Made by a program: the position numbers and the translations under genes
Part shown: piece by piece, positions 1 through 9,913 of the stretch
Position numbering within the stretch: the first letter of the stretch is position 1
Layout of the letters: every line of letters starts with the position of its first letter
The notes under the pieces: generated by a model
Seen by the model: only the letters and a program-made list of their open reading frames with translations
Told to the model about the DNA's origin: nothing
Databases searched by the model: none
DNA from: Parasponia andersonii
Lineage: Eukaryota; Streptophyta; Magnoliopsida; Rosales; Cannabaceae
Assembly: GCA_002914805.1 (NCBI GenBank)
Contig: JXTB01000066.1
Span: 765,206 to 829,205 of the forward strand
Length of the DNA stretch: 64,000 bases
Reading direction: 5' to 3'

Positions 1-1370
1 CTCTAAAGGGACTCGCCAAATCACAACCGCCCATTTTCGTTTAATCCAAAAACTCCAAACGAAGATCGGATCTCTCTCTGCGAGACTACTCATCCAAAAT
101 CCCTTTTCGTGTGGGCCACACGTGTTCGCCACTTTCCCCAACAAAGCGTGGGGTTCGGCGCGTAGCCTTGACGCTCCTCTTTCTCATCCTCAGCATAACC
201 CACCTCCAATGGCCATGTTGTAAGGTTGTTAGTGAAAAAAAAAAGGTCATTTTTATTTTATTTTCTTACAAATAAGTGAATAACATTTTTTTTATAGGGA
301 ATTTTCTTACAGATAACTATCCAAAGGGTTATTTTGAAAGTAAAATGATTAAAATACCCTTTTGTCGTTCGAACATGAATACATGATAAGTACGGCTAAT
401 TATTGCATTATGTACACAGTTAAGAGCAAAGTTACATACTTTGATTTTTTGTATTATTTCGTTTATATTATAGGTCCCTATATTTTATATTATAAATATC
501 TTTGAGTATTTTATCTTATGAAATGACAATCTGACCAAGGACCTTTAATTTTTTTTAAATAAAAAAAGATTATTGTTCCCCTGTTTCGTGTTCTACCGTA
601 AGAACAGTCAACTCCCTCTTTTTGTTGATTTAGATAAGTGAAAACAACTATTTATATATACACACTAATAATTATGTAAACCTTATAATTACTAAAAATA
701 TAATGTACCTATTACATAATCTTCAAAAAATTAAATTGCACTTAATGTTTGGGAAGCTAAAACAACAAATCTTGAACACGAAAACTAACTCAAAATCAAC
801 AACGATATATAGTAAGAAATACTCACAACTACACCAATACACACGAAAACAATACATACATATACATAACGAGTTGCACTGTACCAAACTCAGCGTCATC
901 CGCACACGATCATTCACTCTTCTACAACAATATTTTCACTCTTCTACAACAATATTTTTAGTTTAACAATTTTAAAAAGAATAGGGGCTTTTGGACAACT
1001 ATCATGACGTGTAATAGAGCGGCAGCTTTTCTTTGGTTAGTAAATACGAGGAGAGAAGGAGGGTAAAATGGTCCAATCACAAATAGAGAAACGAAACACA
1101 TGAATGAAGGGCCGAGAAAGCAACAGAAAGTTAAGAAACCCTGATTATTATTATCGAGTTGTGTGAATGAGAGAGAGAGAGAGAGATCTGCAAACCAAAA
1201 AAAACCCCTCCCCCCTCTCGCTTCGACAAAAATATTCTCCCCCCGAAAAATATAAAAATAAAAAATAAAAAATAAAAACCCTAAGCCCGGTTTAATATTG
1301 GGCGTCCAGTACTCCCAAAGCGTCGTCGTTTTAATCTTCGTTAGCTGCATCGATCGATCTCTCTCTTCTT

Positions 1371-1401
<31 letters not shown>
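1..1401. promoter_or_regulatory. Gene-free promoter-like and leader DNA
   Basis: No gene is supported here. Positions 1-220 are less AT-rich than what follows and contain a G-box core (CACGTG) near 118-123. This suggests the promoter or 5' region of a gene reading leftward out of the window (inference). Positions 950-1370 are CT/GA-rich, with a GA microsatellite near 1168-1185 and a telo-box (AAACCCTAA) at 1276-1284, both common near plant transcription starts. They probably belong to the WRC gene downstream. The stretch ends in an AT microsatellite (about 1375-1401) directly before an N at 1402. A 22-bp unit is tandemly doubled at 913-934 and 935-956. Confidence 0.4.
1276..1284 (+). promoter_or_regulatory. 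Telo-box AAACCCTAA
   Basis: Exact AAACCCTAA match upstream of the WRC gene. Telo-boxes are frequent close to transcription starts of broadly expressed plant genes. The match is seen; the function is inferred. Confidence 0.35.
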
Positions 1402-1402
1402 N
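1402..1402. other. Single N marking an assembly join
   Basis: One undetermined base follows an AT dinucleotide run and precedes the first copy of a 555-bp duplicated block. It most likely marks a contig join of unknown gap size. See the block at 12080-12634. Confidence 0.8.
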
Positions 1403-1822
1403 TATTTTTATCCTAACTTAAGAGCTTTTTATTTTTTATTTTTATTTTCTATTCAATTTTCAAAATGAAAATTAAGGATAAAAAAAAGTGAATTGGGGAA
1501 GACTCTGTGTTCCCAATTAGTGAAGGCAAAAAATCGGATTTTTTAAATAAATACTACAAAGTATATTTTATCTAGATAATATGACAATAAGGATGTTATA
1601 TAGTCCATCTTAATAAAAACTTTTTTCAAGAGCAAATATAGTGATTTTATTGTCCTTGAAAATTTTTATTTCTAAATTTCTAAATTTTTTTGTTATTATT
1701 ACATTAAAGAAAAAATATCTTCGCCTCCAATAAGGAAAAAGTTCGAGCTCCGCTATTGTCAAAATTTTTGAAGAAATAGATTATTTATCCTTTAGAGGGG
1801 AATACTTCTTATTCTCGGATTA

Positions 1823-1861
<39 letters not shown>

Positions 1862-1957
1862 GAGAGAGAGAGAGAGAGAGAGTTGTAAGTATCGATTTCA
1901 TTTGCGAGAGGAAAGATCAAGAAGATGAGGATCCGGAAGAACGCGAAGCTCTCGCCT
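1403..1957 (+). repeat. 555-bp direct repeat, copy A
   Basis: This block starts immediately after the N at 1402 and recurs at 12080-12634 with a constant offset of 10677 and no indel at any checkpoint. Even the AT run (33 nt) and the GA run (22 nt) inside it have the same length in both copies. It covers AT-rich DNA, the AT and GA microsatellites, and the first 33 nt of the WRC coding sequence. Microsatellites diverge quickly, so identical run lengths argue for one molecule represented twice rather than an old genomic duplication. Confidence 0.9.
1825..1882 (+). repeat. AT and GA microsatellites in WRC leader
   Basis: A 33-nt AT run is followed by CAG and a 22-nt AG run, ending 42 nt before the WRC start codon. 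The GA run is of the kind bound by plant GAGA/BPC factors. The AT run is the probable cause of the assembly join problem. Confidence 0.7.
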
Positions 1958-3447
1958 CTGCTATTCTCGTCGCCGCACGCTTCTGCTCCCGAGGCTCTGC
2001 AGTCGCACGTGTGCCAGCTCAACCAGTCCCCCTGGGATGTGATTCCTTTCGCCCAATACTCCTCCCTCTCCAACCAGGTCAGCACCACTACGCCCATCTT
2101 CCTCCTCTTCCTCCATTCCTCTCGCAGATCTGCCCCAACCCCCCTCTCCTCTACTCTCTGCATTTCCCTCTTACTCACTAGGGTTTCTCTTATTATTGTT
2201 ATTATCATTTGTCATTATCGTTTTTAGGGTTACTCAAACCCTAAATTACTTTCTCTTATTCTGTTTGGCTACCAATGACCGATTAGGTTAATGGGTTTCC
2301 CTCATTTTATCTTTGTTTTTAACTTTTTTTTTTTGGGTTGGGTAATTTTGTGTAGATGGAAGGGGAAGTAGATAGCTTTACGGGGAATGGGAGCCTGGCC
2401 GATTCTAATATTGGAGCTGTTGATGAGAGGTAAATATTATTATTTATAATAATAATAATAATAATATTATTATTCTATTATTATTGTTCATTTTCAAATT
2501 TCGCAATTCATTTCCAAGAGTGAGTTAGTTAGGGTTTCTCGTTTTCTCGTCACGAAATTCTGTTGATACCCACTTGGTGTTGATACATGTATCTGTGTAT
2601 GTATATGTGTGTGTATATATATTGTAGTGTGGCATCGTTGATGGACGTGGGCGAAGACCCATCTGCGGCGACGATGATGATTAACCCGGATAATAATAAG
2701 ATCAGTAACAACGATGATGATAATAACATTATCGTGGCCGAAAACGACAATAGAATCATCGGGGCGAAGGTGTCGAACGACAACGAATTCGGGAGGCGGC
2801 CATATCGAGCTGGGTCGAGCAGGAGTAGCAATAGTAATAGCGCGGGATTAATTAGTGGGCTGTGCCAGAAGAACGACGGCAAAGGGTGGCAATGTAAGAG
2901 GGAAGCCATAGAAGGGTACTCTTTCTGCGAACACCATTTGTCCCTCCTTAGGTCTTATAACAGTACCGTTAGTCATTATGACAATAATACCCTTACTATT
3001 ACTACTACGCTGAAATCGGCTGCTGCTGCGGCGGTGGAGGCCACCCCAGCTAGGCGGACCAGGGGACGGGCCGCCGCCGCAGCAAGCAAGAAGGGCTCGA
3101 CGACGTCGAATAACAACCCGTATGAATTCTACTACTATTCTGGGTTTGGTCCCTTGTGGGGAAGGAAAAGAGGGGAGAGAGCTGAAATTAGAGCGGCGGC
3201 AGTGGCGGAAGCAGATGTGGCGGCTGCTACTAGGGAGAATAGCGGTGGTGGCTCTTCGTCGCATAGCACGCCGCCGTCGTCGTCGAATACGACGATGACG
3301 ACGACGGCATCGCGATTAATCGACAACCAGGAATTTGATTATGTCGATGACGAAGATGAGGACGCCGACATCGGCAGTGGCGCCGATAGCGGCAAGAAGC
3401 GGATGCGGAAGCCGGTTAAGGCCCGATCGCTGAAATCCCTAATGTAG
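1925..3447 (+). CDS. WRC-domain zinc-finger protein, three exons
   Basis: Predicted 348 aa from exons 1925-2077, 2356-2429 and 2628-3447, all with GT-AG introns and a continuous frame. Residues 155-179 form the WRC signature: C155, nine residues, C165, ten residues, C176, two residues, H179, with the local sequence GLCQKNDGKGWQCKRE. The WRC motif is a plant DNA-binding/nuclear-targeting zinc motif, best known from growth-regulating factors. No QLQ domain is visible, so this is a WRC-only protein rather than a GRF. The middle is low-complexity (Asn, Ala, Ser, Thr runs), an Asp/Glu-rich stretch follows, and the C-terminus is basic (KKRMRKPVKAR), a likely nuclear localisation signal. The N-terminus (MRIRKNAKLSPLL) looks like a conserved block, but I cannot name the subfamily. 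The ATG at 1925 is preferred because the short first exon splices cleanly. The upstream sequence is probably mis-assembled. Confidence 0.82.
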
Positions 3448-4608
3448 AGATATTGGTTAATGTTAGTGTGTGGAAATATTTTTTTTTTTTTTTTTTTTGG
3501 GGGGGGGGGGGGGGGGGTTAGAATTTATGTTCAAAATTATCGTTTTTCTTTGGTTGAATGTATTGAAATCATCCTTGTTAATTAATCTCTAATTTGCTGT
3601 TGTTGTTGTAGATTTGTTTTTTTTTAAGTCCTAAATGCTTTTGTGTCTTAGGGTTAGGCAATTCGAAGACGATATTTTGTTTGTTTGTTTATTTATTTAT
3701 TTATTTATTTATTTTGTTTCAATTTTCAGAATGGCGTTCGGGTTTTTTTGGTGGGTGAGGTTAGATTATCTCTGAGAACATGACAGTAGAGCAGTAATTC
3801 TAGGACGTGAATCGGGTGGACCGAAGAGAGAAACTTTTGGTCTTCCCGTTGAAAATGGAAGGGGTAGTGTTGTAAATTTTGAAATGCGAGGGGTAAGGTG
3901 GTCATATTGGTTAGATTTCAATTAAAGAATTTGCAATAGCATTTTAATTGAGTTGATCTATTGACGTGGGTGGGATATGATTCTCTTTTTTTATTAATAA
4001 TATGCATAAGATTTAAACACGAATGAGACTAATTTTTTTTAAATAGTTAATTCAGTCGATAATTATCTCCGTGCACAAAGTGCTCGTTGGCCCACCAATT
4101 TTTATGTAGGACGCCATGTGGCTTGATGACCAATGTCCAGTCCATCGAATTAAGAGTAGTTCCCAGTTTTCAGTCTTTGTTATGATTTTGGTAGGCACAA
4201 TACAATCTAGGAAACTTAATGAATCTTTGGGTTGGCGAATATAGTTATATTTGGAACAATTATGTAGTGTGCACATGAACTCTTTATAATTTAGGAAAAA
4301 AAGAATTGAAGGCTCTTTCTTTGTTTTAGTTTTAGTTAGGAAGAAAAGAGGGCTCTTTCTTTGGTTTGAGTTAGGAAGAAATTCACTGCTAATTTCTGGT
4401 GGAGATTTTTTCCCCCCTATCATTTCTGCTTGAGATTTTTTTCTAAAACTTTTCTTTAATAATTTTTAAGCCCATACTCATTCAATAAACGGAAATAAAA
4501 GTAAGGATTGCGCATCAGTCCCAAAGGAATAGAGGACTCCAAAAAAGGTAATTGCCACATAATCCAACACACCTTCCTATTAATTTTAAAAAATAAGAAA
4601 TAAGTCGG
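3448..4608. other. 3' UTR and intergenic DNA, no gene seen
   Basis: The stretch starts with the 3' flank of the WRC gene. A T20-G19 homopolymer pair lies at 3479-3517 and a TTTG/TTTA microsatellite at about 3681-3713. The remainder is AT-rich without a supportable reading frame, up to the first Copia LTR. Confidence 0.6.
3479..3517 (+). repeat. T20 followed by G19 homopolymers
   Basis: A run of 20 T abuts a run of 19 G, 31 nt after the WRC stop codon. It is either a real homopolymer junction, which would give a G-quadruplex-prone 3' UTR, or a sequencing/polishing error. Confidence 0.8.
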
Positions 4609-4953
4609 TGATATAAATAATACTGATAGCATAATATAAGAGCTTAAGAATACTAATGTTAAACTAAAGAAATTGATGTGAGAAAATCTTTTCTCTTGTT
4701 TCTTTCACACTTCTCTTGTTTCTTTTCTTTTGTTCATCTTTCAAGTGAAATTGAGAAGCCTATTTATAGATCAATACAATCGATCATAATCATACACTTA
4801 ATTGCCACTTATATAACATCCATCCAAGATCACTTAACATACTAATTGAAAATTTTTACCTAACTTTCAATGGTTTATACATCATACATGATGTAAAAGA
4901 AACGATTATTGAAATAATTTAATGGACATACAAATAATAAATATTTCATAACA
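4609..4953 (-). repeat. Copia 1 3' LTR
   Basis: This LTR is 345 bp, paired with 9582-9908. It contains a TATA-like box on the minus strand (TATAAATAGGC, about 4761-4772) that is shared by the other LTR near 9714-9726, so it is the likely U3 promoter. The left terminus has changed from TGTTAT to TGATAT. Confidence 0.88.
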
Positions 4954-4962
4954 CTCCCCCTT
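4954..4962 (-). promoter_or_regulatory. Copia 1 polypurine tract
   Basis: AAGGGGGAG in element sense lies directly upstream of the 3' LTR. This is the expected plus-strand primer site and it fixes the element's orientation. Confidence 0.8.
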
Positions 4963-5188
4963 GTATATCCATTATACAAGAGAATATCTCGTTAAAGCCT
5001 TACTAAAAAAGATTTTGTGGAAAAAATTCAAATTAAGGAAAAAGAGCACACAATTCTTGTTTTTATTACGCTTTGAAGAGTACCTCATTAAAAACTTTGC
5101 CAGAAAAACCCAGTGGGACAAAATCTTGGCTAAGGGAAAAAGAGTATACTCGTAACAATCTCCCTTTAATGACTAATTCACTTGAAAT

Positions 5189-5413
5189 TTATCGAAGATT
5201 TTTGAGTTGGCGCATTCCAATTTTGTGCACAAATATCTTTAATATTATGATAGGGAGTGATTTGGTGAATAGATCAGCCAAGTTGTCACTAGAGCGAATT
5301 TGTTGAATATCTATATCACATTTCTTCCGAAGTTCATGTGTATAGAACAATTTGGGTGATTTATGCTTAGTTTTATCACCTTTGATATAGCCTCCTTTAA
5401 ATATATACAGCAT
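5189..5413 (-). pseudogene. Copia 1 RNase H C-terminal remnant
   Basis: The translation contains DIDIQQIRSSDNLADLFTKS and a following HKIGMRQL. This matches the end of Copia RNase H, where the ADLFTK block is highly conserved. It lies just before the polypurine tract and 3' LTR, as expected. It is part of a broken polyprotein. Confidence 0.8.
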
Positions 5414-5681
5414 TATCCTCGGGTATCACAATTAGAATCGGTCTGATAGAAGTTAATTTGCATGTTTCTTGAATATGTTGAATCGTGAATTTCAACTATA
5501 CATATTCTCGATTTGTCTCATGAAGTGTAATTATTTCAGAATGATTCGAGGAGGTAGCAGAGATTGTTTATTTTGTAGAACGCTAGGATGTAACTATGTC
5601 GCCATTGGTAAATACATAACCTGCTTAAGATCGAGCTTTATGTAGGCCAGCCAAGTATCCTGCATCTATAAAACCAGTTAA

Positions 5682-6553
5682 TTATGATTTGGATTTATTA
5701 AAATAAAATAAACTTATGTCAGTTATTCCACGGAGATAACGAAATATTTGTTTAACTCCTTTGTAGTGTCTTTGAATTGGAGCGGAACTATATCTAGCTA
5801 GTAAATTAATAAAAATAGATATATTAGGCCGAGTACAATTAGCAAGATACATAAGAGCTCTAATTGTACTCAGATATGACATTTTAGGACTAAGAATTTC
5901 TTCGTTATCTTCTCGAGGGCGAAAAGGATCCTTATTTACATCAAGCGTTCTGACAACCATTGGGGTACTCAACGAATGAGCTTTGTCTATATAAAATCTT
6001 TTAAGGACTTTTTTTTTTTTTTTTTTGTATAAGACGAATGATTTACAAGACAAAATTTTATCTTACCAAGATCTCTCCTTTCAAATTCTTTTTTTAAATA
6101 CTCTATTACCTCATTAATCTCTTCAGGAGTTGATATTCAAATCATTAACATATCTGCAATGATAGAAAATCCAATTTCTGAGCTCTTAATAAAGATACGT
6201 GGATAAATATGATTATTCACATGTCCTTTATTCAAAATATATTCACTAAGACGATTGTACCAAATACGTCCAGATTGCTTTAATCTATATATAGATCTTT
6301 GTAATTTTATTTAACACATTTCCCATGGTATTGTATTAAGTACTTCAGGTACTTTAAATCTGTCAGGAATTTTTATATAAACATTACTATCAAGTGACCC
6401 ATATAAATATACTGTTCCAACATCTATCAGACACATTTCAAGTCCTTTAGAGGCTGCTGGACTAATTAAGTATCGTAATATTATTGCATCCACTATAGGA
6501 GAATATGTCTCCTCAAAATCTATTTCTAGTCTTTGTGAGAAACCTTGTGCCAT
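5682..6553 (-). pseudogene. Copia 1 reverse transcriptase remnant
   Basis: Two separated frames on the minus strand carry RT blocks. At 6311-6553 the start of the domain is recognisable from AQGFSQRLEIDFEETYSPIV. At 5682-6053 the end is recognisable from LMYLANCTRPNISIFINLLA and the following ARYSSAP. The intervening part, which should carry the catalytic YVDD, is interrupted. It is inactive as written. Confidence 0.85.
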
Positions 6554-6956
6554 AAGTTATACTTTGTATCTCACGATCTCATTTTGTCTTCGTACAAAGA
6601 CCTATGTTTATCCTATTGAATTCACACATTTAGGTGTTTGGATAACATGTCCAAATACTTCTCTTTTCCCAAGAAATTTTATTTCTTTCTAGATTGCATC
6701 TTTCTATTTTAGCCAATCATTTCTATATCGATATTCTTCAATGAATTTTGGTTCAAGATCATTCGCTTTCATTTGTTATATCAGTAGCTACTACATATGT
6801 AAATATATTTTTAACAACAGTTTTATCGCGATACTATTTTTTTCCTAAGCTAACATAACTTATCGAGATCTCTTTATTTTTAATATTATCAGGTACCTGA
6901 ATCTCTTCTGGAGTTATTTGTTTAGTTTATATTAACTATTTATTTTGGTAATGCAG

Positions 6957-7870
6957 TTATTTCATAAGAATGCTGTCATCTTCAAGATGATTAATTTCTA
7001 TAATATATCCTTTTTTCTTCATGATAATTTTATCTTTAGAGCCAATTGATCTACCACGCTTCATGCGTGTCTTAAAATCACATGCTGTTATTCCTAAAGA
7101 TTGTCCTATAGGAATATCAATCTTAGCTAGAGCATTTACAATTAGTATATAAGATCTAGCCATTCTCTTTGTATTGGTGAATACATCAAGTAATTGATTT
7201 GAAATATTTTGCAAATGTAAAATTTTCTAAACTTCTAGTTCACATTGATTAGTGCGAGGATCAAAATGAGATAATAATGATGCATTCCAAGAAGTTTCAA
7301 GTTATTTTTCTGGCTATTATTTTTCTCTCCCTAATGGTAGGAATATAGTTTCATCAAATTGATAATCAGAAAATTGTGTCTTGAAAGCGTCACCTATTAA
7401 AGGTTTAAGATATTTGATGATAGAAGGAGACTCAAAACTAATATAAATTCCTAACCTTCTTTGAGGGCCCATCTTGGTGCATTGTGGTAGAGCGATTGGT
7501 ACATATACTGCACAACCAAAAATTCACAGATGAGAAATATTTGGTTCTCAACCAAAAGTAAGTTGTAGTGAGGAGTATTTCTGATAACCCGTGGATCTAA
7601 TACGAATAAGGGTAGCAACATGTAATACAATGTGCCCCCAAGCAAAAACAGGTAACTTTGTTCTCATTAATAAAGGTTTACCAACTAATTGAATCCATTT
7701 AATAAATGATTCAGCTAAACCTTCTGTGTATGTGTATGATCAATAGGGTGCTCAACATTAATTCCAATTGACATATAATAATCATTAAAAGCTTTAGATA
7801 TAAACTCACCAGTATTATCAAAACGAATAGTCTTTATTGTATAGTGAAATCCATATTTCTTCACAAATAA
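6957..7870 (-). pseudogene. Copia 1 integrase remnant
   Basis: Broken minus-strand frames keep integrase landmarks. IRFDNTGEF near 7797-7823 corresponds to the second catalytic Asp region, and EGLAES (near 7713-7731) to the catalytic Glu region. The post-core block with LIRIRST and the segment at 7451-7645 follow. The frame at 6957-7214 (GITACDFKTRMKRGRSIG) is the linker toward RT. Stops and frameshifts separate the parts. Confidence 0.75.
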
Positions 7871-8171
7871 AAGCAAAAGAACTATAATTATTAGATGAAA
7901 GACGTCGTAAAATACATAACTTAAGAAAAGTAATACATTATATAAACAGGAATTAAAAGTAGCATATAAGGATTACATAATCTAACATGCAATAAACTTA
8001 GATATTAATGGCCTATTATCAATTTTTCTCGATTGAATTTTCAAAAAAGTCTAAAATATCCAAATGAGAAAAATCTACAAGACTATTTTGTTCAACAAAG
8101 TTTGTCTCTATTCTCTTTCATTTTTTCTTCAGTGATGCTTGATAAAGGTCAATAAGGTATTTGGGTATATG

Positions 8172-9000
8172 ACAAGTACATGATCAATGTTCTCTCATAC
8201 CATATCTGTAGCAAAGATTTTTAGGATTTTTAGATGGTTTATACTGTGAACTTTTCCCTTTTCTTGTATCTCTTCATTATTTCCCCGCTTTTAATGAGTT
8301 GTAGTTTTTTTGAAACTTGAAAAGTTGTTGTGACAACCACAATGCTAGAAAAAATTTCGACCATGACCCCTGTCACGACCACGACCTCGACCACGAGCAT
8401 GACTATGTTTATAGCTATAATTAGTAGTTGATACAACATTTACTTCAGAAAATATTGTCGAACTAGTCAGATGAATTTCATGGTTTTTCATTAATAGCTC
8501 ATTATTTTGTTCGACAACTAGTAAATATGAAATTAATTCAGAAAATTTTTTAAAACCACGCTCCCAATATTATTGCTGCAGGACAATATTCGATGCATGG
8601 AAAAATGGAGTATGTTTTTTTCTAACATATCTTCGTCAGTAACCTTTTCTCCACATAATTTCAATTGAGAAGTAATTTTAAATATTGCTGAATTATATTC
8701 GCTGACTATTTTAAAATCCTGCAGACGTAGGTGTATCTAGTCATAATGAGCTTTAGGGAGTATCACAGTTTTCTGGTGGTCATACCTTTTTTTTAAAAAA
8801 AAAATTTGTCAAAGCACAAATGGGTTCTTTACAGTTAAATATTCAATTTTCAATCCCTCGTGCAAATCATGCTGAAGGAAGATCATGGCTTTTGCACGAT
8901 CCTGAGTGGATGCATCATTTCCTTCTTTAATTGTATTTCTAAGATTCATGGCATCCAGGTGGATTTCAGCATCAAGTGTCCATGCCAAGTAATTCTTACC
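8172..9000 (-). pseudogene. Copia 1 gag remnant with broken zinc knuckle
   Basis: A minus-strand Arg/Gly-rich segment (alternating RG and RD near 8350-8400) precedes a CCHC knuckle at 8172-8213. The knuckle reads C-Y-R-Y-G-M-R-E-H-stop-S-C-T-C. The second Cys has become Tyr and a stop codon lies inside the motif. Upstream gag sequence continues to about 9000 in broken frames. The nucleocapsid function is lost. Confidence 0.7.
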
Positions 9001-9530
9001 TGAAATTTCGAGGGCAACGAATTCAAATTTTGTGACATTTGTTATTGTGAAAACTATTATATCACAAAATATTATATAGTTAGGAATAAGAAACTCATAA
9101 CTTTATCAATACATGGTCATAGAGAAATAAAGTACAATTACCTAATATATTGAATTAATAATATTAAAAGACATAATTATAAACATGTATATTACAGAGG
9201 TCTGTAATCAAACATATAGATATAGAAAACTTAAAATTAATAGATTAATTGTAAGTACATAAATATTGCCACAATAATAAATTATGGTAAGAAAAATGAC
9301 GATAATTAGTATTTCAAATAACATCATATAAAAAAGTAATTCAATATAATATTAGAATATTAAAACTTTCAAATTGTTAGAAAGAAAATTACGGGTACTA
9401 AAATTAGAAAGAAATAAAGTATATGTAAATACACTTTTATAGTATACAATATATGTATATATATTAAATTGCTTATAGTAGATCTTCATCAAACTGAAAG
9501 GGATATTAATAATGCAATATAGTAACTCAT

Positions 9531-9554
9531 AAAATCTTACCTTGGTAAGATTTT
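9531..9554. repeat. 24-bp palindrome in Copia 1 leader
   Basis: AAAATCTTACC and GGTAAGATTTT are perfect 11-bp inverted arms separated by TT. The palindrome lies 27 bp inside the 5' LTR edge, next to the primer-binding region. Such leader hairpins can act in RNA dimerisation or packaging (inference). Confidence 0.7.
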
Positions 9555-9563
9555 AACGACTAG

Positions 9564-9581
9564 AGGCTCGTACCGATAACG
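9564..9581 (-). promoter_or_regulatory. Copia 1 primer-binding region
   Basis: The 18 bases directly inside the 5' LTR, in element sense, begin CGTTATCGGTACGAGCC. This is where the tRNA primer site must lie. It does not match the standard initiator-Met tRNA complement, so the primer is left unassigned. Confidence 0.5.
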
Positions 9582-9908
9582 TGTTATAAATATTATTGAG
9601 AGTATATAATATAAGAGCTTAAAAATACTAATGCTAAACCAAAGAAATTGATGCGAGAAAATCTTTTCTCTTCTTTCTCTTCTTTTGTTCATTTTTCAAG
9701 TGAAATTGAGAAGCCTATTTATAGGCCAATACAATTAATCTTAGATATACACTTAATTGCCACTTGTATAGCATCCATCCAAGATCACCTAACACACTAA
9801 TTGAAAACTTTTACCTAACTTTCAATAGTTTACACAATACACATGATGTAAAAGAAACAATTATTGAAAAAATTTAATAGACATACAAATAGTAAATATT
9901 TCATAACA
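9582..9908 (-). repeat. Copia 1 5' LTR
   Basis: This LTR is 327 bp, paired with 4609-4953. Its inverted termini TGTTATAAATATT and AATATTTCATAACA are almost intact. Confidence 0.88.
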
Positions 9909-9913
9909 GTTGG

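Larger units (their letters stand above)
4609..9908 (-). mobile_element. Copia LTR retrotransposon 1, decayed
   Basis: The element is 5.3 kb and reads on the minus strand. The LTRs are 4609-4953 (3' LTR) and 9582-9908 (5' LTR), clearly alignable but diverged. Termini in element sense are TGTTAT...ATAACA at the 5' LTR. Flanks are GTCGG (4604-4608) and GTTGG (9909-9913), a 5-bp target duplication with one mismatch. A purine tract (AAGGGGGAG in element sense, 4954-4962) abuts the 3' LTR. The internal order on the minus strand is gag, integrase, reverse transcriptase, RNase H, which is the Copia order. Many stops and frameshifts mean it cannot encode a working polyprotein. The insertion is old, judging by LTR divergence. 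Confidence 0.92.

Noticed and set aside
2550..3326. Minus-strand frames opposite the WRC gene
   Set aside because: They are shadows of the GC-rich WRC exon 3 on the other strand, without recognisable domains.
4961..5306. Plus-strand frames over Copia 1
   Set aside because: They are antisense to the RNase H end of the element and have no domain.
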